A stretch of DNA of 64,000 nucleotides from Jaapia argillacea MUCL 33604 (GCA_000697665.1 KL197713.1:1080593-1144592); one strand, 5' to 3'. Shown: positions 12,309 through 23,740, counted from the first letter of the stretch. Notes: a model not told the origin generated them from the sequence alone. Translations and numbers: made by a program.

Positions 12309-12461
12309 ACTGCGTAGTATCATCAAACATGTCTAATTATCGCAGATCGGCATATGTATCTGCACCCACGCACCCTACCCAGAACATTATGTATCTGTAC
12401 AAACATCCTCACTCCTTACGCACATCACAATGTGTGACCAAAAATAAAAACATTTTGCTGG

Positions 12462-13468
12462 TCAACAGAAGCGATCGCTGCGATAACGTCAGTGAAGATA
12501 CACGAAGCAAACACAACCTCCTCACCTCTTCAGCTTTGCTCGTCGGTCCAGCATAGCCTCAGCCAATCGACCATCCTTCCGAGCACGCTTGATCTGCATA
12601 TTTTCTGGATCAGTAAAGATACTTGGGCAGGATGGCACAACCAACCTCTTTCTTGTCTTCCGTTGAGACTTTCGAACGGCCGGCGCCCCATGCTTGGAAC
12701 ATGCGACTGTGATCGTAGGTTATAGCGGAGAGCGAGGGCATGCGATGAGAAGACAAACTTTGTGCTCGCCTCGTCAATAGACGGTTCGCTCAGTGCTCCA
12801 TCTTTCTTCTTCTCCTCCTCGGTGGCCTCCTTCTTGTACCTGCTCTGAACCTTGACCCAGAACCGTTCTCCAAAACCAACTTCCTCGCTATCACCTCTCA
12901 GTTGCAAAGTACCGCCAGCAACTTCATCAACGCTCAAGTACTTCTCGTAGACGTTCATAAAGGCGACCATCCCATCTGGAAACACCACTGGTGTCCATTC
13001 TTCCTGAGGTCCTCGAGCGTCTCTGTCTGCTGAAACTAAACCATGCTTATCACAAGACAGGAACTTTCCTTCTCCAACACCTGTTCGAAGATTGATAGTC
13101 GTAGCCCCGGCTACCCTCGTCGTAACCCAGACTTGTGATACCTCAGTGGGGCTGCGGTCCAGCAAGGTCGGAGCTTCCCCATCTTCGGAGCGGTCCTTGT
13201 CGACAGAGTGTAGAACGATGCGGTTTCGAGTAGAGTCAAATGTAACGCAGATGGGCGACGGGTCTGAAGGATGCAAGATGAATGTAGGGCCACGGATTTC
13301 GTTGGCATTCTCAGGTCGCACCCAAGCCTCTGGTTTCTCGTCACCCTCCTCTTTCCGCCGCCGTGAGCTAGGTCCACCTCCCTCTTCGTCGTCATCTCTT
13401 CTCCTCTTCTTCTTTGTCTTCTCTCCCTTGAATTTGAGCTTCGTTGAGCGGATTTTGTCGGCAGACAT
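12462..13468 (-). CDS. FRG1: FRG1-like protein (actin-fascin-like fold, splicing-associated)
   Basis: FRG1 family proteins are nuclear/nucleolar, bind actin and RNA, and co-purify with spliceosomes. ATG 13468 was chosen because the family begins with a Lys-rich segment right after KSTKL-like residues (here IRSTKLKFKGEKTKKKRRR). The fascin-like core follows: GKFLSCDKHGLVSADRDARG, then EEWTPVVFPDGMVAFMNVY and EKYLSVDE. The C-terminal exons are FQAWGAGRSK with EDKKE, then IKRARKDGRLAEAMLDRRAK, then a tiny last exon reading SDRFC and stopping at 12462-12464. This matches the family ending (ARKDGxLxExxLDRRAKLKxDRYC). An upstream in-frame ATG-like codon near 13519 would add an unrelated leader. It diverges from RPL26, with 155 bases between start codons. 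Confidence 0.9.
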
Positions 13469-13623
13469 GAGAGCAGGTTCGAAGTGATTGTAGGGGGTCG
13501 TGGTAAATTTGGGTCTCATGGAAAGGGTCTCACGTTCCCAAATTGGATCGAGCGTGGACCACTACTCGTCAACCCAAAAGATTCGCCGCCCCCACCGCCA
13601 ACGACGTCCGCAAGATCAAGACA
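13469..13623. promoter_or_regulatory. Bidirectional promoter between FRG1 and RPL26
   Basis: Only 155 bases separate the two divergent start codons, so both 5' leaders and promoters must overlap here. No clear TATA box is visible; ribosomal-protein promoters in fungi often lack one. Confidence 0.5.
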
Positions 13624-14353
13624 ATGAAGTTCAACCCTGGTTAGTGCTCGCCGTCATCCTGGCTATCTGTTCATCCCTGTACACGCCAAAAACTGGATGA
13701 TTCGAGACACCCGCAGGGTGGATGGCTGTGATGCTGTTGGGATGACCTCAGGACAGGAAACTGACCACCGTTGATTGCAATTTACAGACGTCTCCTCCTC
13801 CCGCCGCAAGGCCCATAAGGCCCACTTCTCCGCCCCCTCTTCTGTTCGCCGCAAAATCATGTCGTCTTCGTTGGCAAAGGATCTCCGGACCAAATACAAC
13901 GTACGGTCTATCATTGTCATCCAGGATCCTTGCTGTGATTAACACATCTACTCTTAGACTCGTTCGATTCCCATTCGGAAAGATGACGAGGTCCGGGTTG
14001 TTCGGGGAAAGTACAAGGGTCGTGAGGGCAAAGTCACACAGGTGTACCGCAAGAAATGGGTTATCCATGTTGACCGAGTGAACCGTGACAAGTCGAACGG
14101 CGCATCTGTTCCCATTGGTATCCACCCCAGCAATGTGGTTATTACCACCATCAAGCTGGACAAGGATCGGTGCGTTGTTTTGAGGCCCATTTTTGCCAAA
14201 CTCTTATCTCCTTTTGCAGCCGAGCAATTTTGGACAGGAAAGACAGGAAGAAGAACCCTAGCTCGAGAGCCGCTGGTGAGGACGTCGAGATGGTTGATGT
14301 GAGTTGTACAGATCCTTGAATAGTTCGTTCTCTCACAACTGCCTTTGCAGTGA
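13624..14353 (+). CDS. RPL26: 60S ribosomal protein L26 (uL24)
   Basis: A cytosolic large-subunit protein that helps shape the peptide exit region. Exon 1 is MKFNP plus one base, ending near 13639. After an intron of about 148 bases the protein continues [38 protein letters not shown], then |[20 protein letters not shown] with the KOW motif [20 protein letters not shown]. It then reads [20 protein letters not shown] and [19 protein letters not shown], and the last residues are EDVEMVD. The stop codon TGA (14351-14353) lies alone in the final exon after a CAG acceptor. Four introns, typical of basidiomycete ribosomal-protein genes, with the longest right after the start. Length (about 136 residues) fits the family. 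Confidence 0.95.
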
Positions 14354-14552
14354 TCTGTTCCGTTTGCTCTCCTTGTCGCTATTCCCATCTTCGTCCTGTC
14401 AAAATCACTCATGTATCTATGCGCACCCATTCATATGACATGCCGCATGAGGTTTCCGGCCAATGGAGAAAAGTCGAGCGGTGTTCGTGAGGTTTCGTGC
14501 AAGTCTCGAAATACAGATTAGATACGACATGGTATCCAGTCCTGTTAGCTTG

Positions 14553-15538
14553 TCAAAAGATGACGTCCGCATCTTTGCTACTTAACAAGTCGCTATTGGT
14601 GTCTGTTGGTTCTGGCGGCTCGAAAGCCGGGGCCGAATCCTCTTCGTCGTCTGCCTCTGCTGCAATCGCCGCCCGCCGTGCATCCTCTGCCTGTGCATCT
14701 CGCTTCTTCTTGCCTTGCACTTTCTTCAACCTGAGAAATATACCGGTCATCAGGGAATTAGACGCCGTCGCAGGGAATATACGTACCGGAAGAACTCTTC
14801 TCGATCCATCTCATCCAGCTCGCTCATGATATACTTGATCGTGTTCTCCAAGCGAGGGATAACGACATGTTCAATGGCATTAACACGGCGATTGGTTGCT
14901 CGAATGACTTCGTCAAGAATCATGAATGCGGTTTGAAGCGACGCCAGCTCCACCAAAGTCTCTACAGCTTTCGCGTAGACCTCTTTCGACTTGAGAACTT
15001 GTTGGCCACCTCGGCCAAGACCAGTGAGATTAAAATCTGCGACCAAACGGTTGGTTGGTCATGTCTTCGGCAGAGGTTCGTGCCACATACCTGTTCCAGC
15101 TACACGATCGACCTCGAAGGTTGGTAGAACAACACCAGACACGTTCTCCTGCCTCGCCTTCACCCTGAATGTCGCGGTCTTTGCTTGTTCTTGAACGAGA
15201 TACGAAATGTCTCCGGTGGCATATGTTACTTCGGCTAAAGAGAAGGAAGCCAGTTGCATGACTCTCCCCATCTTCCGCTTGGCCTAATCCGCATCGAAAT
15301 CCACAAGGAGCAGCAGCAAAGGTGGACCAAGTCAAAGAATAAGTTCAGGCAACATCGGTAGACTGGGGGAAAGTAGACGCACTTCGTCGACCTTTCTGAG
15401 AATCGCCCTGAATCTTGTAGTGAGTGCATCCCTTTTCTTTGCCAACAGTGAATGGCCTGTTTGGGCGCCCTTTAGCCTCAGCTTGGTATTCGTCAGAGCC
15501 ATTCTTGTTGGAAAGATGTTTTCGCGAGCACCGGACAT
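14553..15538 (-). CDS. VMA8: V-type proton ATPase subunit D
   Basis: Subunit D forms the central rotor stalk of the vacuolar H+-ATPase, linking ATP hydrolysis in V1 to the membrane ring. ATG 15538 gives [20 protein letters not shown], then [19 protein letters not shown], a family signature. Later exons read [20 protein letters not shown], then [20 protein letters not shown] and [19 protein letters not shown], then [19 protein letters not shown] and [19 protein letters not shown]. The acidic tail ends SSKDADVIF at 14553. Long paired helices are expected at both ends, as seen in the heptad-like spacing. Four or more short introns. It converges with RPL26, 200 bases apart. Confidence 0.94.
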
Positions 15539-15718
15539 GATGAGGAGGGATTCAGATACGTCGTGTTATCGCAAGATGGTGGCAAGGACGACGGAGGGTC
15601 TTGATCATGGGGCCAAGGATCCCAAGTATGGCGAACGACCTGCCTAAATGGGGAGCCTCGAAGATCGTCGTGCTCATGTACTGAGAGTTATAGACATAGC
15701 TCTAGTAAAATCTGAACA

Positions 15719-15802
15719 GCCGTGGTAGCTCAGTTGGGAGAGCAGTAGACTGAAGCAACTCATGTGTTCTAAAGGTCACCTGTTCGATCCAGGTTCATGG
15801 CA
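15719..15802 (+). tRNA. tRNA-Phe (GAA anticodon) with an 11-base intron
   Basis: The cloverleaf folds by eye. The acceptor stem pairs GCCGTGG with TCATGGC (two G-U pairs), discriminator A at 15802. The D arm is TAGCTCAGTTGGGAGAGC. The T arm is ACCTG/TTCGATC/CAGGT. The anticodon loop reads CTGAAG, giving GAA, interrupted after position 37 by the intron CAACTCATGTG. Removing it leaves exactly 73 nucleotides. The top anticodon-stem pair (27/43) would be G-A, an imperfection. It lies alone between the V-ATPase D and FAM50 genes. Confidence 0.92.
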
Positions 15803-16156
15803 TTGTTTTGCTGAGCTACAGTGAGTTGGTGGATGCTTCCTCGTTGGCACGCCAGTATACATCTAATTCTCAAGGGGTAGGCAACCTTGAATCATAGTTT
15901 TGATACTATTCCTCAATCACCGAAGAATTTCCTCCCTGTCTGCGTGGTCGCGGTGTTGTTGGTTGTTGGTGAATGTTCTCTCTTGGGGACACTCAAACGA
16001 GGAGATCAGAGGGATAACAAATATATAACTGGAGAACCTCCATCTGAGTGGAGGGATGAACAGCAGCGGGAGTTCATCGACAAATGGTGTAACACATACA
16101 GGACACACAGTCCGTCCCCCACAACTCTACAGGTTCGCAGAAGCGAGAAGCGATGA
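15803..16156. other. Intergenic region downstream of tRNA-Phe
   Basis: No exon chain or RNA structure was supported. It probably holds the FAM50 3' untranslated region and the tRNA terminator area. A plus-strand frame at 15887-16156 has no recognisable similarity. Confidence 0.4.
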
Positions 16157-17500
16157 TCAAGCAATGGTGTACTTCCCGTACGTCTTTTCGGGATCATAAA
16201 CCTGGAAGTATACGACATACATAACAGTCAGCAACACAGTGAGGCGAAAACAGCGAGAGGACAGACCTCCCAACGCGAAGCAGGGAATATATGCTTGTTC
16301 TTGTTATACCAGGCCCGTTCCACCACTTTACCCGCGTGCGATTCGTCCTTTTCTTTCGTCGCGTCGGCAAGCAGTCTGACATCGTCGTGTACGTCAAAGT
16401 TAAACAGAGGACCCGATTTACCACGCGCTTTGTTTATGATGAAGTCGTAGAACGTGTAGTGCTAAGAGAGTCGAAGGAATGTTAGACAGCTTCGAAATCA
16501 GCATAATTGCCAAACATACGTGAGGTATGATGAGATCTTCCTATATGCAGACCCGCATCGTCAGATAAGAAACTATGGCAGAGACGGGAAAATAGATACC
16601 TTGATGTACATCAAATTATCGACGCTAACACCTCTGAGTTCGGGGAACTGCTGTCGACATTTATTCAGGAAGGCAGCAACGTCGTCACCTTTCTTGCACT
16701 AACAATCGCAGGATGGTGGTTCAAATAAAACAATGTTCGTATACAGTGGGTAGGTCAGACACAATCCTTGGGGAGAAATTGAAGTAGTAAAGGACTTACA
16801 ACGACACTTTTCCGATGACCACTTCCGTCCCAGTAGGAATATGTAATCTCAATCTCCTCCTTCTTCAAATCCTCCTGTCTCTTCAACCACTCTTGTCTGA
16901 GTCGTTCTCTTTCCCGCCGTTCCTCTTCCTCGCGATCGCGATCAGGTAAAAACGAGGTGTCAACATCAGGATTCTTGCGAAATTTCGAGCGCTTGGAGGC
17001 TTGTTGGCCGTTCGAGTCGTCATTGTCAGGTGTGGGCGTAGCGTCACCCTCTGTATCCTCATCGTCCACTGCAAACGACAGAGTTGACTTGGCGCTCTTC
17101 TTCCTCTTCTTCACTTTCTTCTGCTCGTCCCTAAACAAATGCTCCACCTCCTTTGAGTGATCGTTCCGAGCAGACGGAGTAGAAAGAGAAACGATAATCG
17201 GCCAATGGTGATGAGGAAAACATACTTTAGTTCATTCGTCCGAGCCGCCTCCCTAGCCTTGGCCTCCTCGAGTTCTTTTCGCCTCTGTTGAAAGTCCTCA
17301 AGCCTAACCAAGCCCACCGTGCTCTTCTTCAGCGACTCTTCCATGGAGTCGTTTTGCCCAACGAATTTGTTTGAAGAAGGTCGAGCCTTCTCAGTCTCGT
17401 TGATGAGAGCTTGCTTCTGCCTCTCATATTCTTCGCGCATCTGGTTGCGCTGCTTTTCGAGTGCATCCGTGCGGCGACCTTCAGCTCTGTTGTCAGACAT
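16157..17500 (-). CDS. XAP5/FAM50 family protein
   Basis: FAM50/XAP5 proteins are nuclear and associated with the spliceosome C complex and transcriptional control. ATG 17500 gives [20 protein letters not shown] followed by a charged helix ([18 protein letters not shown]), then the family segment [20 protein letters not shown]. After introns, a nuclear-localisation-like [16 protein letters not shown] and an acidic linker occur. Then comes the conserved block [18 protein letters not shown], followed by [20 protein letters not shown] and MYIK. The next exons read [40 protein letters not shown] and [20 protein letters not shown]. The protein ends [13 protein letters not shown] with the stop at 16157-16159. 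This end is diagnostic for the family. About seven introns. Divergent from the mitochondrial S13 gene. Confidence 0.93.
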
Positions 17501-17629
17501 GATATCGGCGAGTGGGGGTTAGAAACGTGAGATGGATGGTGGTCACTGGTCAGAAGCAAGGGTCGATCGGAGATTGAAACGGCCTTTCCCTCAACTTCTC
17601 GGACGCGAACTTTTAGTTTTCGGCGGGTC
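17501..17629. promoter_or_regulatory. Bidirectional promoter between FAM50 and mitochondrial S13
   Basis: Only 129 bases separate the divergent start codons at 17500 (minus) and 17630 (plus). No TATA box was seen. A shared core promoter is inferred from spacing alone. Confidence 0.45.
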
Positions 17630-18228
17630 ATGGTGCACGTCCTTGGGATTCAGCTCCCTGATCGTGAATTGGCCAGAGTACGATATTTCGCCTGTTTTCT
17701 TGGACGTTTACTGACGTTGTGTTTATTTAGTATGCCTTAACCCACATTTACGGCGTTGGGCATAAGACAGCACATCGAATCTGTGCCCGTCTCCTCATAC
17801 ACGACACTTGTCGAGTCGCCGACCTTTCGCCTGGTCAGATCAGTTCATTGGCAGCCTTTTTGTCGTCACCGTCTACAGCACCAGCCGTCCCTAGATTCCC
17901 GCTCGCCCTACCTCGATTCCAGCCGCCCTCACCGTCAACTCCCATGAGAGAAATCCAAACCAAAGTCGCTCACCTCATCAAAGGGAGAAACGCTGCACCG
18001 CCTCCCAGCAAAGTGCATCCCCTTCCTCGCGGTGGACGCGATCCCTTACCCAGTCTCAAAATTGAAACGGATTTGCGAAGGGAGGTTAGGGAGAATATTG
18101 CGCATCAGCGTATGATTGGTAGTTATGTTGGAAAGAGGCATGCTATGGGTCTTCCTGTGCGCGGACAGAATACGCAATCGAACGCTAGCACGGCCAGGAA
18201 ACTCAACAGGATTGATAGGTTCGGCTGA
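17630..18228 (+). CDS. Mitochondrial small-subunit ribosomal protein S13 (uS13m)
   Basis: A component of the mitochondrial ribosome small-subunit head, at the subunit interface. ATG 17630 gives [16 protein letters not shown], one intron, then [20 protein letters not shown], which is the S13 helix-hairpin-like core (IYGVG). It continues [20 protein letters not shown], the bacterial-S13-like segment. The end is [20 protein letters not shown], then [20 protein letters not shown] and [10 protein letters not shown], where the R-x-x-x-GLPVRGQ-x-T motif is characteristic. A Pro-rich insertion ([19 protein letters not shown]) sits in the middle and is unlike bacterial S13. Length is about 182 residues. 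The lack of a long presequence is as in yeast Sws2. Confidence 0.92.
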
Positions 18229-18360
18229 TTGGTTAGAAGGATAGGGAGGGTAATGGGGCTATAGTGACTCCAATCTTATTCGGGATTGCCATTCAATCAC
18301 TTCTAGAAATTGTACTCCTGGGGGAGTAACATCAATATCCTACAACAACCCATGACAACT

Positions 18361-19150
18361 CTAGTCGTCTCCGACAGGAACTTCTTCTTCCAGGTACTTC
18401 AACAACCTCACTTGAATCTGAGTGCTCTCATCTCCTTTCAAAACATCCGACAGAAATTCTGCTTGGACCTGCATTTGAACCTTGAGAAAGTGTCAGAGGC
18501 TTGGTGGACTGGGGGCTGGGGTGCAACGCACCATTTCCAGGGCACCGCGCAGCACTCCGCAAAGGACATTGCTGAACCATAGCCCACCTTCCAAAGCTTC
18601 CTCGGGCAGTTCCACGAACTCCGCCAATGGATTTTCATCCAGCGTCAATATGAATGACGATCCAGTGGGGTTTGCCTGGGATGGGGGACGACTGCCAGAT
18701 GGCTGTGGTTGTGAATGTGTCACCGTGGGTGTGATGTTCAGGAAAGATTTAAATCCGACCTGACCTAGATGTGAGATACTGCAAAGAGTTGAGAAAGAGA
18801 ATAAGACGCTTACTTTGGCGACAACTTCCCCGACCTCTCGAAAGTCAGCGCACCTCCCCAACGCACTTCTGGCGAGGAAGTCTTCAATCAACCTCGTTCC
18901 GATGTTGTAGCCCATCTTCTCCAGCTGCTTATTAACCTCTGCGTAATCTTCATAGTCTTGAATGAGCTGGACTACTAGGGCGCCGTAAGTCAAGGCGAAT
19001 AGCTCTGCATTCTGTTCTGGGGGTTAGATTTAGTGTACCTCACATCGCCCGCGTTGGATAGTGAGATACAGGGAGACGCACAATCTTCTCTGTTCTACTT
19101 TTCCAGATATCATCACCAATGGCTTTGTATTGTTTGCTGGTCGTCGCCAT
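18361..19150 (-). CDS. BET3: TRAPP complex subunit Bet3 (TRAPPC3)
   Basis: Bet3 is a core TRAPP subunit that tethers ER-to-Golgi vesicles and helps activate the Rab Ypt1. ATG 19150 gives MATTSKQYKAIGDDIWKSR, then after an intron FALTYGALVVQLIQDYEDY and VNKQLEKMGYNIGTRLIEDF, the TRAPP-fold helices. The next exon has FREVGEVVAKVGFKSFLNI, with an insert of Ser/Pro/Gln-rich residues (SQPQPSGSRPPSQ) compared with yeast. It continues FILTLDENPLAEFVELPEEA, then EGGLWFSNVLCGVLRGALEM. The last exon reads VQAEFLSDVLKGDESTQIQV and ends RLLKYLEEEVPVGDD at 18361. The conserved Cys used for palmitoylation in the family would lie near the N-terminal third and was not assigned. Divergent from BUD23. Confidence 0.93.
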
Positions 19151-19310
19151 TATCGTGTGCAGGGAATTCTGATTTGAAGTGCCGAAGGAGATGTGACATT
19201 CCCAAAAAGGAAACTCACGATCTTTGCACGCCGACCACATACCACATTGCTGAAAAACCTTGGGCCTTTGTATCTCTGACATCTGTTCCTTCTATACTTA
19301 CTGCGATAAG
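19151..19310. promoter_or_regulatory. Bidirectional promoter between BET3 and BUD23
   Basis: There are 160 bases between the start codons at 19150 (minus) and 19311 (plus). No specific element was recognised. Confidence 0.45.
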
Positions 19311-20437
19311 ATGTCTCGCCCCGAGCTGATCGCACCACCTGAGATTGTACGTCTATCGTACCCACCTCCCCGTCCAATTAACAGACTCCCCCATCGTGCA
19401 AGTGTAGTACTATGGGGATACAGAAGCCCAGAAATACACCGCCAAGTAGGTCTATCCATGACTCCGATATGAAGGTCTTGTTGAACATCTTATAGCTCTC
19501 GAATACAGCAAATTCAAGCAGATATGACATACCGAGCGCTGGAATTGCTCAACCTCCCACCAGACGAGCCTTCATTCATTCTGGACATTGGTTGTGGGTC
19601 AGGACTGTCAGGAGAAATCTTGGACGAGCAAGGCCATATATGGGTGGGAGTAGATATTGCCCCTAGTATGTTAGGTGAGGCAGTCCAGCTTATTGCCGGG
19701 AGGTTGGTTTCACACTTCGTGAGCAGAAGTAGCACTTGAGCGGGAGGTCGAAGGTGATCTATTCCTTCAAGACATCGGACAAGGGTTTGGGTTCCGTCCA
19801 GGCAGCTTCGATGGTGCTATCAGGTAATTCCACCTTCCCCACCATTTCTCCAGTGTTGATCTCCGTCCAGTATATCTGTTATCCAATGGTTACTGAACGC
19901 GGAGACAAGTCACCCAACCTCATCTCCACCCCACCGTCTCACCCGTTTTTTCACCACTCTCCATTCTGCCTTGAAAAACCCCTCCCGAGCCGTCCTTCAA
20001 TTTTACCCGTCCTCGGATGACCAAATTCAGCTCATCACCTCCATCGCGCAGAAAGCGGGCTTCGGAGGGGGCATTGTTGTCGATTACCCCAATTCTAAAA
20101 AGGCCAAGAAGGTTTTCTTGTGCCTATTTGTGGGCAGTGGTGGCGCGCAGCATGTTCCACAAGGGCTGGATGGAGAAGTGCCGGAGGGAGCTGGCGACAG
20201 CGTCAAGTTTGAGAAAAGGAGGGAGAGAGAGAAGAGGAGGAAAGAGAATGGGGCCAAAAGGAAGGGAGTGAAAGATAAGGACTGGATCCTGAAGAAGAAA
20301 GAGGTTGGTGTGTTATGGTCACCTACCCAGTGCAGCATACTAACCCCTTGGTCCCTCAGTTATACAGACGGCGAGGCAAGGAGCATGTGCCGAATGATAG
20401 TCTGTATACGGGTCGCAAACGGCGTCCTGCCTTTTGA
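19311..20437 (+). CDS. BUD23: 18S rRNA (guanine-N7) methyltransferase Bud23
   Basis: Bud23 with Trm112 methylates a guanine at N7 in 18S rRNA and assists 40S export. ATG 19311 gives [12 protein letters not shown], an intron, then [11 protein letters not shown], and [16 protein letters not shown]. The S-adenosylmethionine site is [19 protein letters not shown], then [10 protein letters not shown]. Further exons give [34 protein letters not shown] (an intron interrupts), and [19 protein letters not shown]. The C-terminal part is the Lys-rich Bud23 extension ([24 protein letters not shown]), ending TGRKRRPAF at 20437. The C-terminal basic tail is diagnostic and separates it from other small methyltransferases. 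About seven introns. Confidence 0.93.
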
Positions 20438-20635
20438 TCGACGCAGATTACTTCCTTTTTACCGCATGCTGCTGTTCTGAGGCTCCGGACGGTGCCATCA
20501 CACATTTGGCCCAATGTCAGGGTGTCTGCCTCGCCGGGATCAATGAACTTTGGGCGACGATATCCGCGGTCAAGCAATTGCCTGGCACACCATACATCTC
20601 AATACATCACACGATAAAACACAACGGAACAACGG

Positions 20636-21756
20636 CTAAGGGTCCGAACTCGTGAGTTTCGACAGACTGAGGAACGCGTCGAACAACGCCGGGACAACGA
20701 AAGGTTCCCGACATTCTCGTCGAATGTCAGCCAACGCCGATTCGGCGAGAACACGCTGCGTTCTTTCCTCAGTGGCCTCACGAACACCATCGGCTAGCTG
20801 GTCTCTCAATCTGGCATTTGTCCGTTTCTCTTCTTCGAGAGCAAGCTCAACTTCGTGTAAGCGGTTTCTTAAAGATTGGTTCTCTTCTAGTTGTTCACGC
20901 CATTGCCGATCACGCAACCTCCCCTCCGCAGCAAGATGGTCTATCATAATCAATGTGGTTGAGCTTGGGATGTCCATCACTAAACCATAAGAAATATATT
21001 ACCTCGAATTTCCTGTTCCTCCATGAGGCGTGTCTCCAATTCGGACACTCTTTCTTGGGCTTTCCGATACTCCTATTCAATCGTTGTGAGTTTCTAAGAT
21101 ATGGCGGCCATGTAAATGAACGGACTGATACCTTGTCTTCAAACGCGACTACTGGTGGGTTTGGCAAGGATGAAGGTGGGCTCGTCATCCCAGAGAGTGC
21201 CTTTGTGCCCGTATGGCTTTCAGACACGGCGGCCAAGGGAGGCCCCCTCGTGGATGGTGAAGGAAGAGGCCGGGATTGAACGGTTCTGTTATGGGTTCAC
21301 CACAAAAACCACGGGGATCATGTGTAATTCTCACCTCAGAAGCACAGTGGCACTTGGTCGTAGGATCGTTTCCAACTCAACAGTTTCATGAGCAGTATCC
21401 GACAACTCACATAGAATGCTCGTGCATGACTTGCAAGCCCTTTGCTGTTTCGGTGAGAGCCATGGCATTCTGGACTGCTTGGTACAGCGGCTGATGCTCG
21501 CAATCAAATCGGCAAACGAGAACTGGATAGCTTCAGTACATACACTGTTCTTGGTGGTCCTCCACGAAAATTCCAATATTCCCCCTGCCTTTCGGTGGAT
21601 ATCATCTGATTTTGGATGAGGGAACTTCAGAACATCTAGATCTGACCGCAGAACCTTCGCGACATAGCTGTGTTCGCGTTTACTGTCGAAGAGCTGCGAG
21701 GCCTTCGCTCCGAAGTATCTAGCATCAACAACGAGTTGAAGGGGACGGGGAGCCAT
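20636..21756 (-). CDS. Coiled-coil hypothetical protein
   Basis: Not recognised. ATG 21756 gives MAPRPLQLVVDARYFGAKA, then VAKVLRSDLDVLKFPHPKS and GGILEFSWRTTKNSVCTEA, a small globular-looking start. Later exons are heptad-rich: AQERVSELETRLMEEQEIR, then DHLAAEGRLRDRQWREQLEE, LRNRLHEVELALEEEKRTNA and LRDQLADGVREATEERTQRV. The end is FVVPALFDAFLSLSKLTSSDP at 20636. The design, a globular head followed by a parallel coiled coil, resembles scaffold or DNA-repair accessory proteins, but no family is named. The segment around 21120-21330 is less certain. Divergent from the gene at 22701 but nearly 1 kb away. Confidence 0.65.
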
Positions 21757-22700
21757 CACACGTCTACTTGGAGTGCGGAGGAATAGCTATCTGGGGCAGA
21801 TCTGCTGTGAGTATATATGCTCCTGGCGCTCACGGTGCACTGACAGTTTCAGCATACGCGCGGATATGTAAGGTTCGGATGTTGCATTAACGTTGGCATC
21901 GCGACAGCCGGTCGGCTGTCCGAAAGAGGTTGCTCGCACCTTCACCTCTACATCATGATGTTCGCTGATGGAGAGATGATTCAAACAAATCTCAGCCAAC
22001 TTGAACCAGATAACTTATGACCGACCTGACGCTCTCACAACGTCGATGTTCTCTACCATGGTCCAAACTATCTATGTCTCTGCTCGCGAATTTAATCTGA
22101 GTGTGCTTCACCATGTCCGAACATACACTGTGTCATAGTGCGCGCGTACAACTCTGAAGGTCGACATGATTATTTGTGCCGCTCTCACCAACGATATCGG
22201 TGATGGTCGGCGACCATTGTGCGCCCTGGTGCCTTCCCCGGAAAACCTGGTTCCCTGATTTCACGCTGCGGAAAAAATAAAGCGATGTTTTCAAGCCGAG
22301 TGTTCAGGCTTAAGGTCGCACAACACCCTCATCCACTCGTTTGAACGCGGTCACTCTCTGCTATGATCTTCCCGTTACGTCTGGCTTTTGTGGCGCTCGT
22401 TCTATCTGTTCCATCTGTCACTGTCAATGGACTTGTTTCAGAAATCCCTCACCTACTGTGAATGGACGTGATCTGACCAACGGACAACGACTTGCGCGTG
22501 GCTTGGCCCCTTTGACCCCTCGCCGTTTTTATGGTAGCCGCACCAGGTGAATTGATCCAGCGCTTGTAAATCGACTGTATTATATAATAAGCGATCACCC
22601 TCAGACGCTGCCCGCTCCAATCCGTCGGATATCCCTGGATCAACGTGAATTTATTTCCCCTTTGACCGCAATCTAGTCGGTGTAACTTAAATCATTTAGT
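21757..22700. other. Intergenic region of about 0.9 kb
   Basis: No exon chain, RNA gene or repeat was recognised. It separates two divergent genes and likely holds both promoters. An AT-rich patch (ATTATATAATAAG, near 22580) is the only striking feature. Confidence 0.45.
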
Positions 22701-23532
22701 ATGAGTGGCTACATCGGAGTGTCGTCGACCACCGGGCCCGGAATTGGCAAGCGCTCTGGTACTTTGATAGGTTACTTCGGCAACCCTCAAGTGGATCCCT
22801 CAACCACTGGAGCATCCAGGTATACCTTCACCGTACCGTCGGATCCGACCACCGTCGTCCAACTTACAAGGACTGTAAGTCGTTAATGATTATCATTGAG
22901 GCCCCGATTTTCTTAATGCGGTTCTGCTTGTAGACTGACAACAATAATCACTGCGCTGTTTCCCCCTACTATTCCAACCCCACCCTTGGTCCGCAAAACA
23001 CTGTGTACCTTCGGCTCGAGAACACCCGGTCCACCAGTACGTTCCCCAGCATGCCTCTTTATCCGTCTCTGATCAACTTCTGCAGCTGCTGCGGGCGCCA
23101 CGTCCAAATACGTATATGATACGAACGCTATCGGATACGCTGAAACCACCATCGTAAGTACCATATAGTAGACGGTGGGCCGTTTATTCAGGGCTCTGAC
23201 ATCTCTTTTTTTTTTCAACAAGTTCACCGTCGACCCCGACACTGGAGATATTGGCATTGATTGGTTCAACCCCGATTATACTGCGCTACGTTTCCATACA
23301 TGCACATTGCTCGACCTAAGCTCTGTGTCGTTAATCGCAGGTGTCCTAAGTCTACATTGTCTTGTACCAGAGCTACCTCTACGTTACTGGCGACGTTTCG
23401 GCTTTTGAAGGTCAAATCGGAAGTACCAACGTTCAGGTGGTGGTACGTGGCCGATTCCTACCGTTCGAAACCTCTCTTAGTGGACCCTGACTTCGCCTCA
23501 CTCAGGACCTCGTCTTCATGACCGCAACCTGA
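22701..23532 (+). CDS. Small hypothetical protein, multi-exon
   Basis: Not recognised. ATG 22701 gives MSGYIGVSSTTGPGIGKRSG, then TLIGYFGNPQVDPSTTGASR and YTFTVPSDPTTVVQLTRT. Exons that follow read TDNNNHCAVSPYYSNPTLGP with QNTVYLRLENTRS, KYVYDTNAIGYAETTI, then FTVDPDTGDIGIDWFNPDYT. The last parts are SYLYVTGDVSAFEGQIGSTN and, after a short intron, DLVFMTAT with the stop at 23530-23532. It is about 170 residues, without signal peptide or membrane segment, rich in Thr, Tyr and Asn, with beta-strand-like alternation. That suggests a small beta-rich fold. The join near 23285-23365 is uncertain. A poly-T run at 23207-23216 sits at the acceptor of intron 3. Confidence 0.6.
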
Positions 23533-23740
23533 GACAACCTTGATGTGGATTTGACGGAGTAGACACGACATACTACCTTATGGACTTGATTGTGTCGTTA
23601 ATAACATACATTCCCGCTTTATTTAGTGCGATATGCGTTAATTCTCCTGTCCCAGTGATTTCGCTCTCACACAACAAGCCGGAGGATTTGAAGTTCCAGA
23701 TCTCGCTCCGGTCGAAGTCCGATAAATTAAATGGCGTTCC

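Noticed and set aside
13640-13787. Possible box C/D snoRNA in RPL26 intron 1
   Set aside because: The intron is long and has GTGATGC and CTGA words that recall C and D boxes, but their spacing is wrong and no closing stem was seen.
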